DNA of 64,000 bases from Oncomelania hupensis (taxonomy: Eukaryota; Mollusca; Gastropoda; Littorinimorpha; Pomatiopsidae). Location: positions 58,204,709 through 58,268,708 of the forward strand of contig CM072522.1 of NCBI GenBank assembly GCA_036898135.1, in the 5' to 3' direction. Under the pieces are notes generated by a model that saw only the letters and a program-made list of their open reading frames with translations, made no database searches and was not told the DNA's origin. Shown in pieces: positions 44,842 through 55,884 of this stretch (positions are counted from its first letter, which is position 1; each line of letters opens with the position of its first letter). A program made the translations under genes and the position numbers.

Positions 44842-46365
44842 TCAAACACATGAATTTTTGTCTCCAGAATGTGTCAACTTGTGTTTCTTAAAAATGCTAA
44901 ACAAAGGGAAAGCTTTACCACAAACCTCACACACATAATTTATCTCTCCTGTATGAATAAGCTTATGTAACTTCAAACTTCTAGCATGAGTGAAAGCTTT
45001 ATTACAAACATCACACACATTATTCTTCTCTCCTGTATGTATAAGCTTATGTTCATTCAAATGACAAGCCTTAGTGAAAGCTTTATTACAAACATCACAC
45101 ACATGATTCTTCTCTCCTGTATGTATCAGCTTATGTTCCTTCAAACTGCCAGCCGTAGTGAAAGCTTTATTACAAACGTCACACACATGATTCTTCTCTC
45201 CTGTATGTATCAGCTTATGTAACTTCAAACTGCCAGCCTTAGTGAAAGCTTTATTACAAACGTCACACACATGATTCTTCTCTCCTGTATGTATAAACTT
45301 ATGTACCTTCAAATTGCAGGCAAGAGTGAAAGCTTTATTACAAACTTCACACACATGATTTTTATTTCCTGTATGTGTAAGCTTATGTAACTTCAAATCA
45401 CCAGCCCTAGTGAAAGCTTTATTACAAACATCACACACATGATTTTTCTCTCCTGTATGTATAAGCTTATGTCTGCTTAAACTGCCAGCCTGAGTGAAAG
45501 CTTTATTACAGACATCACACACATGATTCTTCTCTCCTGTATGTATACGCTTATGTAACTTCAAATCACTAGACTGAGTGAAAGCTTTATTACAAACATC
45601 ACAAACATGATTCTTCTCTCCTGTATGTATAAGCTTATGTCTCTTCAAATCGTCAGCCCGAGTGAAAGCTTTATTACAAACATCACACACATGATTCTTC
45701 TCCCATGTATGTATAAGCTTGTGTTTCTTCAAACTGCCAGCCTCAGTGAAAGCTTTATTACAAACATCACACACATGATTTTTCTCTCCTGTATGTATAA
45801 GCTTATGTAACTTCAAATGGCCAGCAAGAGTGAAAGCTTTATTACAAACGTCACACACATGATTCTTCTCTCCTGTATGTATAAGCTTATGTTCCTTCAA
45901 ATGGCCAGCCCGAGTGAAAGCTTTATTACAAACATCGCACACATGTTTCTTCTCTCCTGTATGTATAAGCTTATGTTCCTTCAAATGGCCAGCCCGAGTG
46001 AAAGCTTTATTACAAACATCGCACACACGTTTCTTCTCTCCTGTATGTATAAGCTTATGTTTCTTCAATTTACCAGCACGAGTGAAAACTTTATTACAAA
46101 CATCACACACATGATTCTTCTCTCCTGTATGTATAAACTTATGTACCTTCAAATGGCCAGCCAGAGTGAAAGCTTTATTACAAACATCACACACAAGTTT
46201 CTTTTGCTCTCCGGTCTTCTGTTGCTGCTTTGTCTTTCTTCTACACTCATGATCTGTGAGACTGACTTCACTGTGGGGAGTGACTGAGGCAGAAGATAAC
46301 TTGACCAACAATGACTGTGGTGTTGAGTTGACAGTAAGCAGTTGTGTAGCACATGCATTTGGAAT
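44842..46365 (-). CDS. Zinc-finger gene B, terminal exon: 16 C2H2 fingers
   Basis: The exon starts after CTTTTTCAG (acceptor at 46366-46367) and runs 508 codons to the TGA at 44842. About 58 linker residues (IPNACATQLLTVNS... rich in Ser, Thr and Lys) precede 16 tandem C2H2 fingers of exactly 28 residues. Their scaffold HVCDVCNKAF..L..HKLIHTGEKN is nearly invariant. Helix positions -1, 3 and 6 differ from finger to finger (R-H-E, E-S-K, R-D-R, Q-S-R, T-S-E and so on). Finger 6 has TWEK in place of TGEK. The product is a nuclear DNA-binding protein, probably a transcriptional regulator. The target sequence is unknown. The frame joins exon 5 in phase 0. Confidence 0.93.
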   Translation of the reverse strand: MPNACATQLLTVNSTPQSLLVKLSSASVTPHSEVSLTDHECRRKTKQQQKTGEQKKLVCDVCNKAFTLAGHLKVHKFIHTGEKNHVCDVCNKVFTRAGKLKKHKLIHTGEKKRVCDVCNKAFTRAGHLKEHKLIHTGEKKHVCDVCNKAFTRAGHLKEHKLIHTGEKNHVCDVCNKAFTLAGHLKLHKLIHTGEKNHVCDVCNKAFTEAGSLKKHKLIHTWEKNHVCDVCNKAFTRADDLKRHKLIHTGEKNHVCDVCNKAFTQSSDLKLHKRIHTGEKNHVCDVCNKAFTQAGSLSRHKLIHTGEKNHVCDVCNKAFTRAGDLKLHKLTHTGNKNHVCEVCNKAFTLACNLKVHKFIHTGEKNHVCDVCNKAFTKAGSLKLHKLIHTGEKNHVCDVCNKAFTTAGSLKEHKLIHTGEKNHVCDVCNKAFTKACHLNEHKLIHTGEKNNVCDVCNKAFTHARSLKLHKLIHTGEINYVCEVCGKAFPLFSIFKKHKLTHSGDKNSCV

Positions 46366-46404
46366 CTGAAAAAGAAAACCAAGATTTACAAAATAAACTA
46401 ACTA

Positions 46405-46411
46405 TAAAGTG

Positions 46412-46470
<59 letters not shown>
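46405..46470. repeat. (ATC)n microsatellite in gene B intron 5
   Basis: About 20 CAT/ATC triplets, followed directly by a short relic of repeat G in opposite orientation (46475-46512, GGTCCTGATTCGGCTC). Confidence 0.95.
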
Positions 46471-46471
<1 letters not shown>

Positions 46472-46754
46472 GTGGTCCTGATTCGGCTCTTAGCAGTCTG
46501 CTGGACCCTATAAACAAAGACTAACAAATATTTAGTATTTTTTGTATTAATATAATCGATAATTATTATTATTATACCATTACCACAACAACAATGTGTT
46601 GAGTTTCTTGATAATAGTTAAAATAAACCTACTTCAGTCCTGACAATTACGAGGATATATTAATTTGCAATAACAACCAGAGTGTCGCGAACCTGTATTA
46701 ATTTCTCATTTCGGGTGCCTATGATGTGGATTAATTATTTTATAGCTAATCACT

Positions 46755-47010
46755 TGATAGTATGGCCACGTCAGCAGATCATCAGATCTTGCAAAGACCA
46801 TCCTGGAAGGCACAGTGCAAGGAGGTAGAAGAAGAGGGAGACCGAAAAAGAGGTGGGAGGACAACATTCGAGAATGGACTGGTTTGACACTGAGCGAAAC
46901 AATCAGGATTGCTGAGGACAGGGAAAGATGGAGTATGCGGGGTTAAACGATCATCTGTGGTGCCCCTACGACCTCCGAGGTACGGGACAGGATAGGATAG
47001 GATAGGATAC
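46755..47010 (+). pseudogene. RTE 3' end, strongly 5'-truncated
   Basis: The plus strand reads YGHVSRSSDLAKTILEGTVQ, ENIREWTGLTLSETIRIAED and, after a one-base shift, the SSVVP region. It ends in GGATA repeats (about 46988-47010). It is the same family as the copies at 20141-21015 and 22481-24030. It lies in intron 5 of gene B, antisense to the gene. Confidence 0.88.
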
Positions 47011-47357
47011 TCACTCTTCTGTTGCAAATAACGTTATTAGTTTTCGGTTTGCACCTGTAGTTGGCTGGCGTTATGTATGAACCTGATTAGATGTTCTCAT
47101 ACGGTTCAAAAATCCATAATTGTACCGGCAGTTAGACTTTAGATGTTTTTCTTTAGATCTCAACAAGTATCATCATCTTGATGTTCATTGGTGTGGCGAC
47201 CAAAATTGGTACCCATAATTGGATCAACAGGTTGTTGTGTATACGTTACATGTATGTCTAGAAATAGTTGGAATAACCAGTCACCAGGGAAAGTTCTTAT
47301 TCCTTGTGAGTATCGAATATTTGTTTGTCTCGGTGTGTGCATTATGGAGTAAGAGAG

Positions 47358-47418
<61 letters not shown>

Positions 47419-48330
47419 GGGTGAGGTAGAGTGTGGTGGAATTAATGGTAGTTGTTGCATTCATCGAAATTGTTTCAATCATCTAATTCATTTGAATTCA
47501 TTATTTTATGGTTCGCATTTCAAACCTAAATTTAACGTGATTATGAAAAAAGAAACCATATGAATAACTGGTTGACACTACAACTAATAGTGACAATGTA
47601 GGCCTGTGTCTGTGTTTTTGTCCAGCGGCAAGGCGTTGATGGACACAAGGGTGTTGCGGATGTCCCAGTCCACCCTATGTACTTAGTGCCCAACCTTTAA
47701 TGGACTGATAACCCTTTCCGCATTTTCCCCAAAATATCCTCATGAATAGTCGTCCATGAGCCATTGGGCTTATAGGTCGGTCGTGTTTGAGTGACGTTGA
47801 GAGCTCTGTGATCACATCATAGTCGTTGACATCTCATGCAATTTTAACGAGAGTGAGTCTGCAAGGTCTTCTTTCAGCTACGCATTGTAAGTACTCTACT
47901 GGTGGTCCACAAAGGCTAACAGGGTAGAGAAGAAAGGATTGTCATCCCTTTTCGCTTAAATTGCTGCTTAATGTTAATCATCATTGCAGTCTTCATCGTG
48001 GTTCATCGGTCGTCTAGGTCGACATTACTGTCAGAAATAATTGGAAGCCAATGACGCTATAGTTACTTTGAGAGAGCGGAGTTCCAACCCTTTGTTGTGG
48101 CATCAAGGAAGGCTAATCTCATCATCACCATCAAAGTAGGCATCTTCTTCATCATCACCATCACACACATTATCTCCTTCATCATCATCATCATCACGGT
48201 CAGCCATTACATCACCATCTCCATTTTGACTTTGTATGTTAATCAATATCTGTTGAATGAGCGATTGTCCGTTCATAAGTAAAATTTGTTTCACATTTAA
48301 TATTGTGTTTGCGTCAAATTTCTCAAAATT
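47011..48330. other. Gene B intron 5, no gene seen
   Basis: The only clear feature is a GA microsatellite at about 47350-47415 and an ATC-rich patch at about 48120-48200. No supported coding sequence. Confidence 0.5.
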
Positions 48331-48334
48331 CCTT

Positions 48335-49080
48335 ATGTTCTTTGTGTGCCACATGTTTGAGTGATAGATGTGTTTGCTGTGTGTGCCACATGTTTGAGTA
48401 ATAGATGGTTGTTTTGTGTGCCACATGTACATGTAGGAGTGGTAGACGTGTTTGTTGTGTGTGCCACACATTTGAATGATAGATGTGTTTGTTGTGTGTG
48501 GCACATGTACATGTAGGAGTGATAGATGTGTTTGTTGTGTGTGCCACACGTTTGAGTAATAGATATGTTTGTTGTGGTTGGCACATGTACATGTAGGAGT
48601 GATAGATGTGTATTTTGTGTGTGCCACATGTACATGTAGGAGTGATAGACATGTTTGTGGTGTGTGCCACACATTCGAGTGATAGATGTGTCTGTTGTGT
48701 GTGCCACATGTTTGAGTGATAGATGTGTTTGTTGTGTGTGCCACATGTTTGAGTGATAGATATGTTTGTTGTGTATGCCACATGTTGGAGTTATAGATGT
48801 GTTTGTTGTGTGTGCCACATGTTGGAGTCATAGATGTGTTTGTTGTGTGTGCCACATCTGTGAGTGATGGATGTGTTTTGCGTGTGTGCCACACTGGCTG
48901 AAACATGTCAGTGTGTATGTTGTGTGTGCCACACTGGCTGAAACATGTCAGTGTGTATGTTGTGTGTGCCACACTGGCTGAAACATGTCAGTGTGTATGT
49001 TGTGTGTGCCACATGTTTGAGTGATGGACATGTTTGTTGTGTGTGCCGCACTGGGTGAAACATGTCAGTGTGTATGTTGC
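48335..49080. repeat. Array of about 37-bp units, about 20 copies
   Basis: Variants of GTGTGTGCCACATGTTTGAG plus TGATAGATGTGTTTGTT. Some units carry TACATGTAGGAGTGATAG instead, and the right end uses CACTGGCTGAAACATGTCAG. Minus-strand frames up to 289 codons are repeat artefacts. Confidence 0.93.
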
Positions 49081-49445
49081 TACAGATCCGTGCTTTAAAC
49101 CTGATGGGTGATTTGGGGAACAGCGCCTACAGTGGTATATCTGGAAAAATTCGTAACCCCAAACATTGAAATCAATAAAATAGAGGCAATCTGTTTCAAG
49201 ATGAAAGAAGGAATCATTCTTTTTTTTATTTATATCCAGTGGTTTACCTGACAAAAGGCCAAGAATGCGGGTACTTGTATTAAATAAAGAGAAGAAAACC
49301 AACCACAAACATTATTGTAAAATAAAATTTAAAAAAGTATTTTATTTTTCTTAGAATAAAAACAAAAAAAAAAACGATGGGAAACTGTCACTTTCTTTGC
49401 TCTTGTGAATCATTAGTTTCAGGCTTTTTGTTGTTGTTTTTCTTG

Positions 49446-49572
49446 ACAGCCCACTGGGAATCTTTCTGCACCAACGAAATATTAAGGGGATCAGCCCACT
49501 GGGAATCTGTGTGCACCAACAAACTATCAAGGGGATCAGCCCACTGGGAATCTGTGTGCACCAACAAACTAT
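49446..49572. repeat. 45-bp tandem repeat, three copies
   Basis: AGCCCACTGGGAATCTGTGT with GCACCAACAAACTATCAAGG. Just to the right, sequence similarity to gene A intron 5 begins (49610 matches 29920). Confidence 0.9.
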
Positions 49573-49697
49573 GAAAGGGGGAAATTTGTCCTTACCCAGA
49601 CGAAACATTTTACAAGTTGTTGTTCCTAACCCAAATTGTTCCATGACATTAGGCATTCGTAACCTGAGGCACCACTGTATATAGCATCCATTATTAT

Positions 49698-49715
49698 TAA
49701 TAGTAGTAGTAGTAA

Positions 49716-49779
<64 letters not shown>

Positions 49780-49780
49780 T
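49698..49780. repeat. (TAG)n microsatellite
   Basis: About 27 TAG triplets. The paralogous site in gene A (about 30003-30030) has only a short ATT-rich stretch. Confidence 0.96.
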
Positions 49781-49843
49781 GGATTACTGTACCAAATAGT
49801 TGTGTTGAAAATTTGTAAAAGAAAAGTCAAGTTTCATTAGTAC

Positions 49844-49923
49844 CTCAGACTCCACTGGAAATATGTCAACAAATCTCTCTGTCTTCACCCACACCATCTT
49901 TGTTTGAAATGGGTCAGGGGTTT
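49844..49923 (-). CDS. Zinc-finger gene B, exon 5 (80 nt)
   Basis: Acceptor TTACAG before 49923 and donor GAG|GTACTA after 49844. Enters in phase 1 and leaves in phase 0. Encodes TPDPFQTKMVWVKTERFVDI and FPVESE. Its layout and sequence resemble exon 3, so exons 4-5 look like a duplicate of the exon 2 end and exon 3. Contains VKTE. Confidence 0.7.
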
Positions 49924-50224
49924 CTGTAACAAAGAACTAATCAAATGTATCATGGATGAGAGGGTGGTAGCAGGAGCACAAATGGTTAGGACTGTGGTTT
50001 TCTATGATAAAGGTCCAGAGTTCAAACCCTACAGAGGATGAACATATGTGACTTAGATACAAGACTTTTCAGGCTACCAAATGTTTTCTCCAGGTACTTC
50101 GGTGTCCAGCTGTTGCATGCAGTCAATTAAAAGAATTTTTTTTTATCTCCCAAAATTGAAAATTGATTTTCTTTCCATTTTCTAATAGCCACTTTTCTGT
50201 ACACCACAAGTTTGAGTGATAAAT

Positions 50225-51845
50225 GTGTGTTTGTTGTGTTGGTAGGAGTGTGTGTAGCATGTGAGCATGTATGTTGGTTACAGATCACCACTCTTTGAGT
50301 CTGTTCTAGGAGTGTGTGTAGCATGTTAACATGTATGTTAGTTACAAATCACCACTCTTTGAGTCTGTGATAGGAGTGTGTGTAGCATGTGAGCATGTAT
50401 GTTAGTTACAGATCACCACTCTTTGAGTCTGTGATAGGAGTGTGTGTAGCATGTGAGCATGTATGTTGGTTACAGATCACCACTCTTTGAGTCTGTTCTA
50501 GGAGTGTGTGTAGCATGTTAACATGTATGTTAGTTACAAATCACCACTCTTTGAGTCTGTGATAGGAGTGTGTGTAGCATGTTAACATGTATGTTGGTTA
50601 CAAATCACCACTCTTTGAGTCTGTGATAGGAGTGTGTGTAGCATGTTAACATGTATGTTAGTTACAGATCACCACTCTTTGAGTCTGTGATAGGAGTGTG
50701 TGTAGCATGTTAACATGTATGTTGGTTACAGATCACCACTCTTTGAGTCTGTGATAGGAGTGTGTGTAGCATGTTAACATGTATGTTAGTTACAGATCAC
50801 CACTCTTTGAGTCTGTGATAGGAGTGTGTGTAGCATGTTAACATGTATGTTAGTTACAAATCACCACTCTTTGAGTCTGTGATAGGAGTGTGTGTAGCAT
50901 GTTAACATGTATGTTGGTTACAGATCACCACTCTTTAAGTCTGTGATAGGAGTGTGTGTAGCATGTTAACATGTATGTTAGTTACAAATCACCACTCTTT
51001 GAGTCTGTGATAGGAGTGTGTGTAGCATGTTAACATGTATGTTGGTTACAAATCACCACTCTTTGAGTCTGTGATAGGAGTGTGTGTAGCATGTTAACAT
51101 GTATGTTAGTTACAGATCACCACTCTTTGAGTCTGTGATAGGAGTGTGTGTAGCATGTTAACATGTATGTTGGTTACAGATCACCACTCTTTGAGTCTGT
51201 GATAGGAGTGTGTGTAGCATGTTAACATGTATGTTAGTTACAGATCACCACTCTTTGAGTCTGTGATAGGAGTGTGTGTAGCATGTTAACATGTATGTTA
51301 GTTACAAATCACCACTCTTTGAGTCTGTGATAGGAGTGTGTGTAGCATGTTAACATGTATGTTGGTTACAGATCACCACTCTTTGAGTCTGTGATAGGAG
51401 TGTGTGTAGCATGTTAACATGTATGTTAGTTACAGATCACCACTCTTTGAGTCTGTGATAGGAGTGTGTGTAGCATATGAGCATGTATGTTAGTTACAGA
51501 TCACCACTCTTTGAGTCTGTGATAGGAGTGTGTGTAGCATGTGAACATGTATGTTAGTTACAGATCACCACTCTTTGAGTCTGTGATAGGAGTGTGTGTA
51601 GCATGTTAACATGTATGTTAGTTACAGATCACCACTCTTTGAGTCTGTGATAGGAGTGTGTGTAGCATGTGAGCATGTATGTTGGTTACAGATCACCACT
51701 CTTTAAGTCTGTGATAGGAGTGTGTGTAGCATGTTAACATGTATGTTAGTTACAAATCACCACTCTTTGAGTCTGTGATAGGAGTGTGTGTAGCATGTGA
51801 GCATGTATGTTAGTTACAGATCACCACTCTTTGAGTCCGTTTCAT
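50225..51845. repeat. 64-bp array in gene B intron 4, about 25 copies
   Basis: Units contain TAGGAGTGTGTGTAGCATGT and TACAGATCACCACTCTTTGA. Variants alternate (TTAGTTACAGATC against TTGGTTACAAATC), suggesting a higher-order pattern. The paralogous site in gene A carries a LINE between GTTGGTAGGAGTG (30585-30597) and TTACAGATCACCACTC (33281-33296). Confidence 0.95.
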
Positions 51846-52162
51846 AATAAGGCACAGTTAGCATCCACTATTATAATATTATTATTACTATTATTAATCT
51901 TTATTTATGAACTTTTAAAAATGTAATCATAAAACAAAAAAGAACTTTTTAATCAATCAAGTTTGAATATGGGGTTCACATCGGAAAAAACTCCCACCCA
52001 TAAGAAATGTTCCTCCCGTAGTAGAACTGAACCCTTCATTAGCTCAGAGCCTATTCTATACTTTAGGTCTAGAAAGGTGAAACTGTACAGCAGCTAAGCT
52101 AAAATCACTAAATAGATAACACATGACAATAATTGCTAAATATGAAACATTAACATACTTAC

Positions 52163-52220
52163 TGTATCCCTTTGAGTCAGGTTCTGTCTTCACTTTAGAC
52201 AACTCTGAGTCATGTGGCTC
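52163..52220 (-). CDS. Zinc-finger gene B, exon 4 (58 nt)
   Basis: Acceptor TTTCAG before 52220 and donor ACA|GTAAGT after 52163. Phase 0 in, phase 1 out. Encodes EPHDSELSKVKTEPDSKGY with one VKTE motif. The gene A homologue (33689-33626) is two codons longer. Confidence 0.7.
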
Positions 52221-52261
52221 CTGAAATCAATTTGAGACTATATTACTTTACAATTATCAGT

Positions 52262-53050
52262 ACAGTTAATGTGTTGATATGCTGTAATGACTGTACCACA
52301 CAGTTAATGTGTTGAAGCGCTGTAATGGCTGTACCATGCAGTTAATGTGTTGAAGCGCTGTAATAACTGTACCACACAGTTAATGTGTTGAAGTGCTGTG
52401 ATGACTGTACCACACAGTTAATGTATTGAAGTGCAGCAATGACTGTACCACACAGTTAATGTGTTGAAGTGCTGTAATGGCTGTACCACACAGTTAATAT
52501 GTTAAAGTGCTGTAATAGCTGTACCACACAGTTAATGTGTTGAAGTGCTGTAATGAGTGTACCACAGAGTTAATGCGTTGAAGTGCTGTAATGACTGTAC
52601 CACACAGTTAATGTGTTGAAGTGCCGCAATGACTGTACCACACAGTTAATGTGTTGAAGTGCTGTAATGGCTCTACCACACAGTTAATGTGTTAAAGTGC
52701 TGTAATTGCTGTACCACACAGTTAATGTGTTGAAGTGCTGTAATGATTGTACCACACAGTTAATGTGTTGAAGTGCTGTAATGACTGTACCACACAGTTC
52801 ATGTGTTGAAGTGCCGCATTGACTGTACCACACAGTTAATGTGTTGAAGTGCTGTAATTGCTGTACCACACAGTTAATGTGTTGAAGTGCTGTAATGACT
52901 GTACCACACAGTTAATGTGTTGAAGTGCTGTAATGACTGTACCACACAGTTAATGTGTTGAAGTGCTGTAATGACTGTACCACGCAGTTAATGTGTTGAA
53001 GTGCTGTAATGACTGTACCACACAGTTAATGTGTTGAAGTGCTGTAATGG
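52262..53050. repeat. 38-bp array in gene B intron 3, about 21 copies
   Basis: CACAGTTAATGTGTTGAAGT plus GCTGTAATGACTGTACCA. In gene A the paralogous intron has one relic (about 33741-33775, with TTGGATTACTATGCCAC and TTAATGTGTTGA). Confidence 0.94.
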
Positions 53051-53189
53051 CCTGAAAGGTTCGGGGAGGTTCAAAATCTTTTTTTTCGAGGCTCTCAGAT
53101 CCAGAACCTAGGTTCCTGAACTTTTTTTTGGTCCAATAGGTTCAATAACCTACGTTTGGGATTGAGAACCTCCCCAAAACTTCCAAATA

Positions 53190-53566
53190 AGACAGGCCAT
53201 CAGGGAGGCATCATGCTGGACTATTAGCTCAGGCTCCATTGTATAAGTGACATCAAGCTGGACTATTAGCTCAGGCTCCATTGTATACGAGACATCAAGC
53301 TGGACTATCAGCTCAAGCTCCATTGTAAAAGAGACATCAAGTTGGACTATTAGCTCAGGCTCTATTGTATAAGGGACGTCAAGCTGGACTATTAGCTCAG
53401 GCTCCATTGTAAAAGAGCCATCATCAAGTTGGACTATTACCTCAGGCTCCATTGTATAAGAGACATGAAGCTGGACTATTATTTCAGGCTCCATTGTATA
53501 AGAGACATCAAGGTGCACTATTAGCTCAGGCTCCATTGTATAAGAGACATCAAGTTGGACTATTAC
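53190..53566 (-). repeat. 42-bp array copying the exon 3 / intron 3 junction, about 9 copies
   Basis: On the minus strand each unit reads VIVQLDVSYTMEPE, the last residues of exon 3 (PMKPE) plus the first bases of the intron (GAG|GTAATAGTCC). 42 is divisible by three and units have no stop, so the frame stays open from exon 3 for about 130 codons. Two units keep GTAATA after GAG and so hold a donor-like site. Most others have CTAATA. Confidence 0.9.
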
Positions 53567-53646
53567 CTCAGGCTTCATTGGATGTATATCCATGTATCTC
53601 TCTGTCTTCACCCATACTGTTTTCGTGTCCAATGGCCCACTGCTTT
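53567..53646 (-). CDS. Zinc-finger gene B, exon 3 (80 nt)
   Basis: Acceptor TTACAG before 53646. The donor GAG|GTAATA after 53567 is the first of a series of near-copies. Phase 1 in, phase 0 out. Encodes SSGPLDTKTVWVKTERYMDI and HPMKPE, with VKTE. If splicing skips this donor, translation would continue into the 42-bp array. Confidence 0.68.
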
Positions 53647-54530
53647 CTGTAACAAAGAAATCAGCAAACACATCATATGTGAGTGCCAGAGTGGATGATA
53701 AAACAGAACAGTTGTCCCTCACATCCATATTCCTGTGTGGATCACACCAACTTGTAATCACTAAAAAGAGTTTACTTCAATGAAAAATTGTTTTTGACGC
53801 TTCTGGAATGAAACATTTGTTCACTGGCTCATAAGGCAAGTTATTTAGCTCACAGCCTGTAGTACACTTAAGTGAGATCTAGAGAAGCAGTTAACTGTAA
53901 AGCATTTCAGTTACAATCACAATATAGTTTTAAAATAAAAACAAACAAAAACAAAAAAAACAAAAAACAACAACAAAAACACACAAAAATGATGACAAAC
54001 ATTACTATCAGGGTTCTCCATTATGCTGAGATTGGGAATAATCACGCCTTAAGACCTTCAAAATCACACCTTAGAATTGCTGATCAGGTGTAAGGAATAG
54101 GTCTTAAATGTTACAATTGGTGCAGAAAACACACCTAAAAAACCAATCTACAGCGTGGGAAATATCGTGAACGTATAATCATTTCTAAAATTAACACGGC
54201 CATGCAACTGAAAAATTAGCTCGATGTTCATTGGTTTATCTTTTGCACTATCAACCAATCACAAAGCTCCTAAATAATCTCGCTATGCTTAGGAAGTGAC
54301 ATCATAGTTTGATGTGATGTAGATTTGCGATGCATCGTATGCTGTGGTTACCTCCCTTGTTTCACTACAAAACCATCAATCATGACATTTCTTCCATCTG
54401 CTTTTTCCCGCTCATTAAAATGCTTAACAAGGAAAGAACAAAATCCTTAAAATTATAAAATGAAAGTGATTCCACTGCTTAGATTTACTGCAGATGGGGA
54501 GCCCTGACAATTATACGTTAATATATTTAC

Positions 54531-54734
54531 CATATTCCTCAGTATCACAGTCAGGTTCTGTCTTCACTTTACACAACAGTGGGATATATGGCTCCATCAT
54601 GTCACTATCAGGTGCTGTCTTGCTTTCTGATTCTTCCTTTATGTTGAATTCATTGCCAGTCACGTTAGTGGTACTTCTGACAATCTGTTCACTGCTGCTG
54701 TAAGAAACATGATAGCTTTCTCTTCCTGCAATTT
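54531..54734 (-). CDS. Zinc-finger gene B, exon 2 (204 nt)
   Basis: Acceptor GTTTAG before 54734, donor ATATG|GTAAAT after 54531, phase 1 to phase 1. Encodes EIAGRESYHVSYSSSEQIV, FNIKEESESKTAPDSDMMEP and CKVKTEPDCDTEEYG. Acidic and Ser-rich, with IKEE and VKTE motifs. No KRAB, BTB or ZAD signature is visible. Confidence 0.72.
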
Positions 54735-55416
54735 CTAAACAAAACAACAGTTTTCTTGTGAATATGTCCTGACACTGATAGCAAACATAATGACGAACTA
54801 AAAAGCCATCACATAAGAATTTATATATTTTCCTCTCACCTAAATATTGTATTGCAGGTGATACAGTAAATAAACCTCCAAAGTGCAATCAAGGATGAAC
54901 AAAAAATAAATATATTCAACTATTTTCAATTAAAACAAATCCTGCAGAAACAATGTTGCCGTAGTAGTTAAGATCAGCACCCAGCATTCACTGCACAGTC
55001 CACACAAAAGGTCAGGAAAAAAAACAAACTATTTTGTTGATGTTAGGGTGGGTGTGCTAAACCTGACACTCATTCTAATCCTTTTCTTTGATGACACTTT
55101 ACCAAGGGCGCTGATGTTAACATTGGCCATCACTTTGTGTCATCTCAACAGAAAAAAGACAAACAACTTACAATGTAGTAAAATACATTTTGAAGAAAGA
55201 CAAAACAAATGTGAAATGTGAAATGATGAGACCTCCAATTCACATGACAATAATAGAAGACTAACAAAGATTTCACGTTGAGTGGCGTTGAAATTATATT
55301 TTTTCTGTATAGGTAGATACCACGATGTGGATCTTAACTGTTCTGTACTGGATGTATGTGTAAACTATCTGTTTCCATGCTCAGTGATGAATGTTATATT
55401 GCCGGAGCCAGCTCAC

Positions 55417-55522
55417 CTTGCGCATGCCACGCTTGCAATCTCATCCAGTATATCACTGGTTCCTCCGCAATGTCAATCTCCAGCTTCACCTCAGACAGCA
55501 CTGGACAGTCTTCGTCCTCCAT
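55417..55522 (-). CDS. Zinc-finger gene B, first coding exon (106 nt)
   Basis: ATG at 55522 and donor CAAG|GTGAGC after 55417, phase 0 to phase 1. Encodes an acidic start with LSEVKLEIDIAEEP and YWMRLQAWHAQ. The start is chosen because three paralogous copies (also 34702 and 29366) share the ATG, the length and the donor. With exons 2-6 the total is 2052 nt, 683 residues, with no phase conflict. Confidence 0.75.
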
Positions 55523-55880
55523 AACAGAGCAATGTAAGCACTCAATGTTGTGAAACAACTGCACAACCTCAACATGAACAGGGGAAGTAATACCGACAGT
55601 TTGCTAAGGGGAAAACTCTCCATACCGTCATAAATTTATTCGCTACTGTTTTAGTAGAGAGACGCCTGGCGCAAAATAAGTTTTTAAAATCTTATTTTAA
55701 ATATAATAATGCTTACCAAGGAAAAATTCTTCATACCAAAGTGAATAGAACAAGCAGCTATTTATACATTATTTCAAATACTTAATTTGGGATAGGAGGA
55801 GGATGAAAAAGCCAGATTGTAATTACTAAATTATTAGTTTCGTATGTCTCCAAAGGTTAACTAACTTAGCATTAGTAACA
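55523..55880 (-). promoter_or_regulatory. Promoter region of zinc-finger gene B
   Basis: On the minus strand, GACGGTATGGAGAGTTTTCC, TTAGCAAACTGTCGG and ATTACTTCCCCTGTTCATGT precede the ATG by about 40-110 bases. All are conserved in copies A and C. No clear TATA box. The TTCC core is ETS-like. Confidence 0.6.
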
Positions 55881-55884
55881 ATTT

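Noticed and set aside
45817..46287. Plus-strand 156-codon frame opposite the zinc fingers
   Set aside because: Shadow of the 84-bp finger periodicity on the other strand.
48103..49308. 289-codon minus-strand frame rich in His-Asn-Thr
   Set aside because: It follows the 37-bp array. Three overlapping frames carry the same units.
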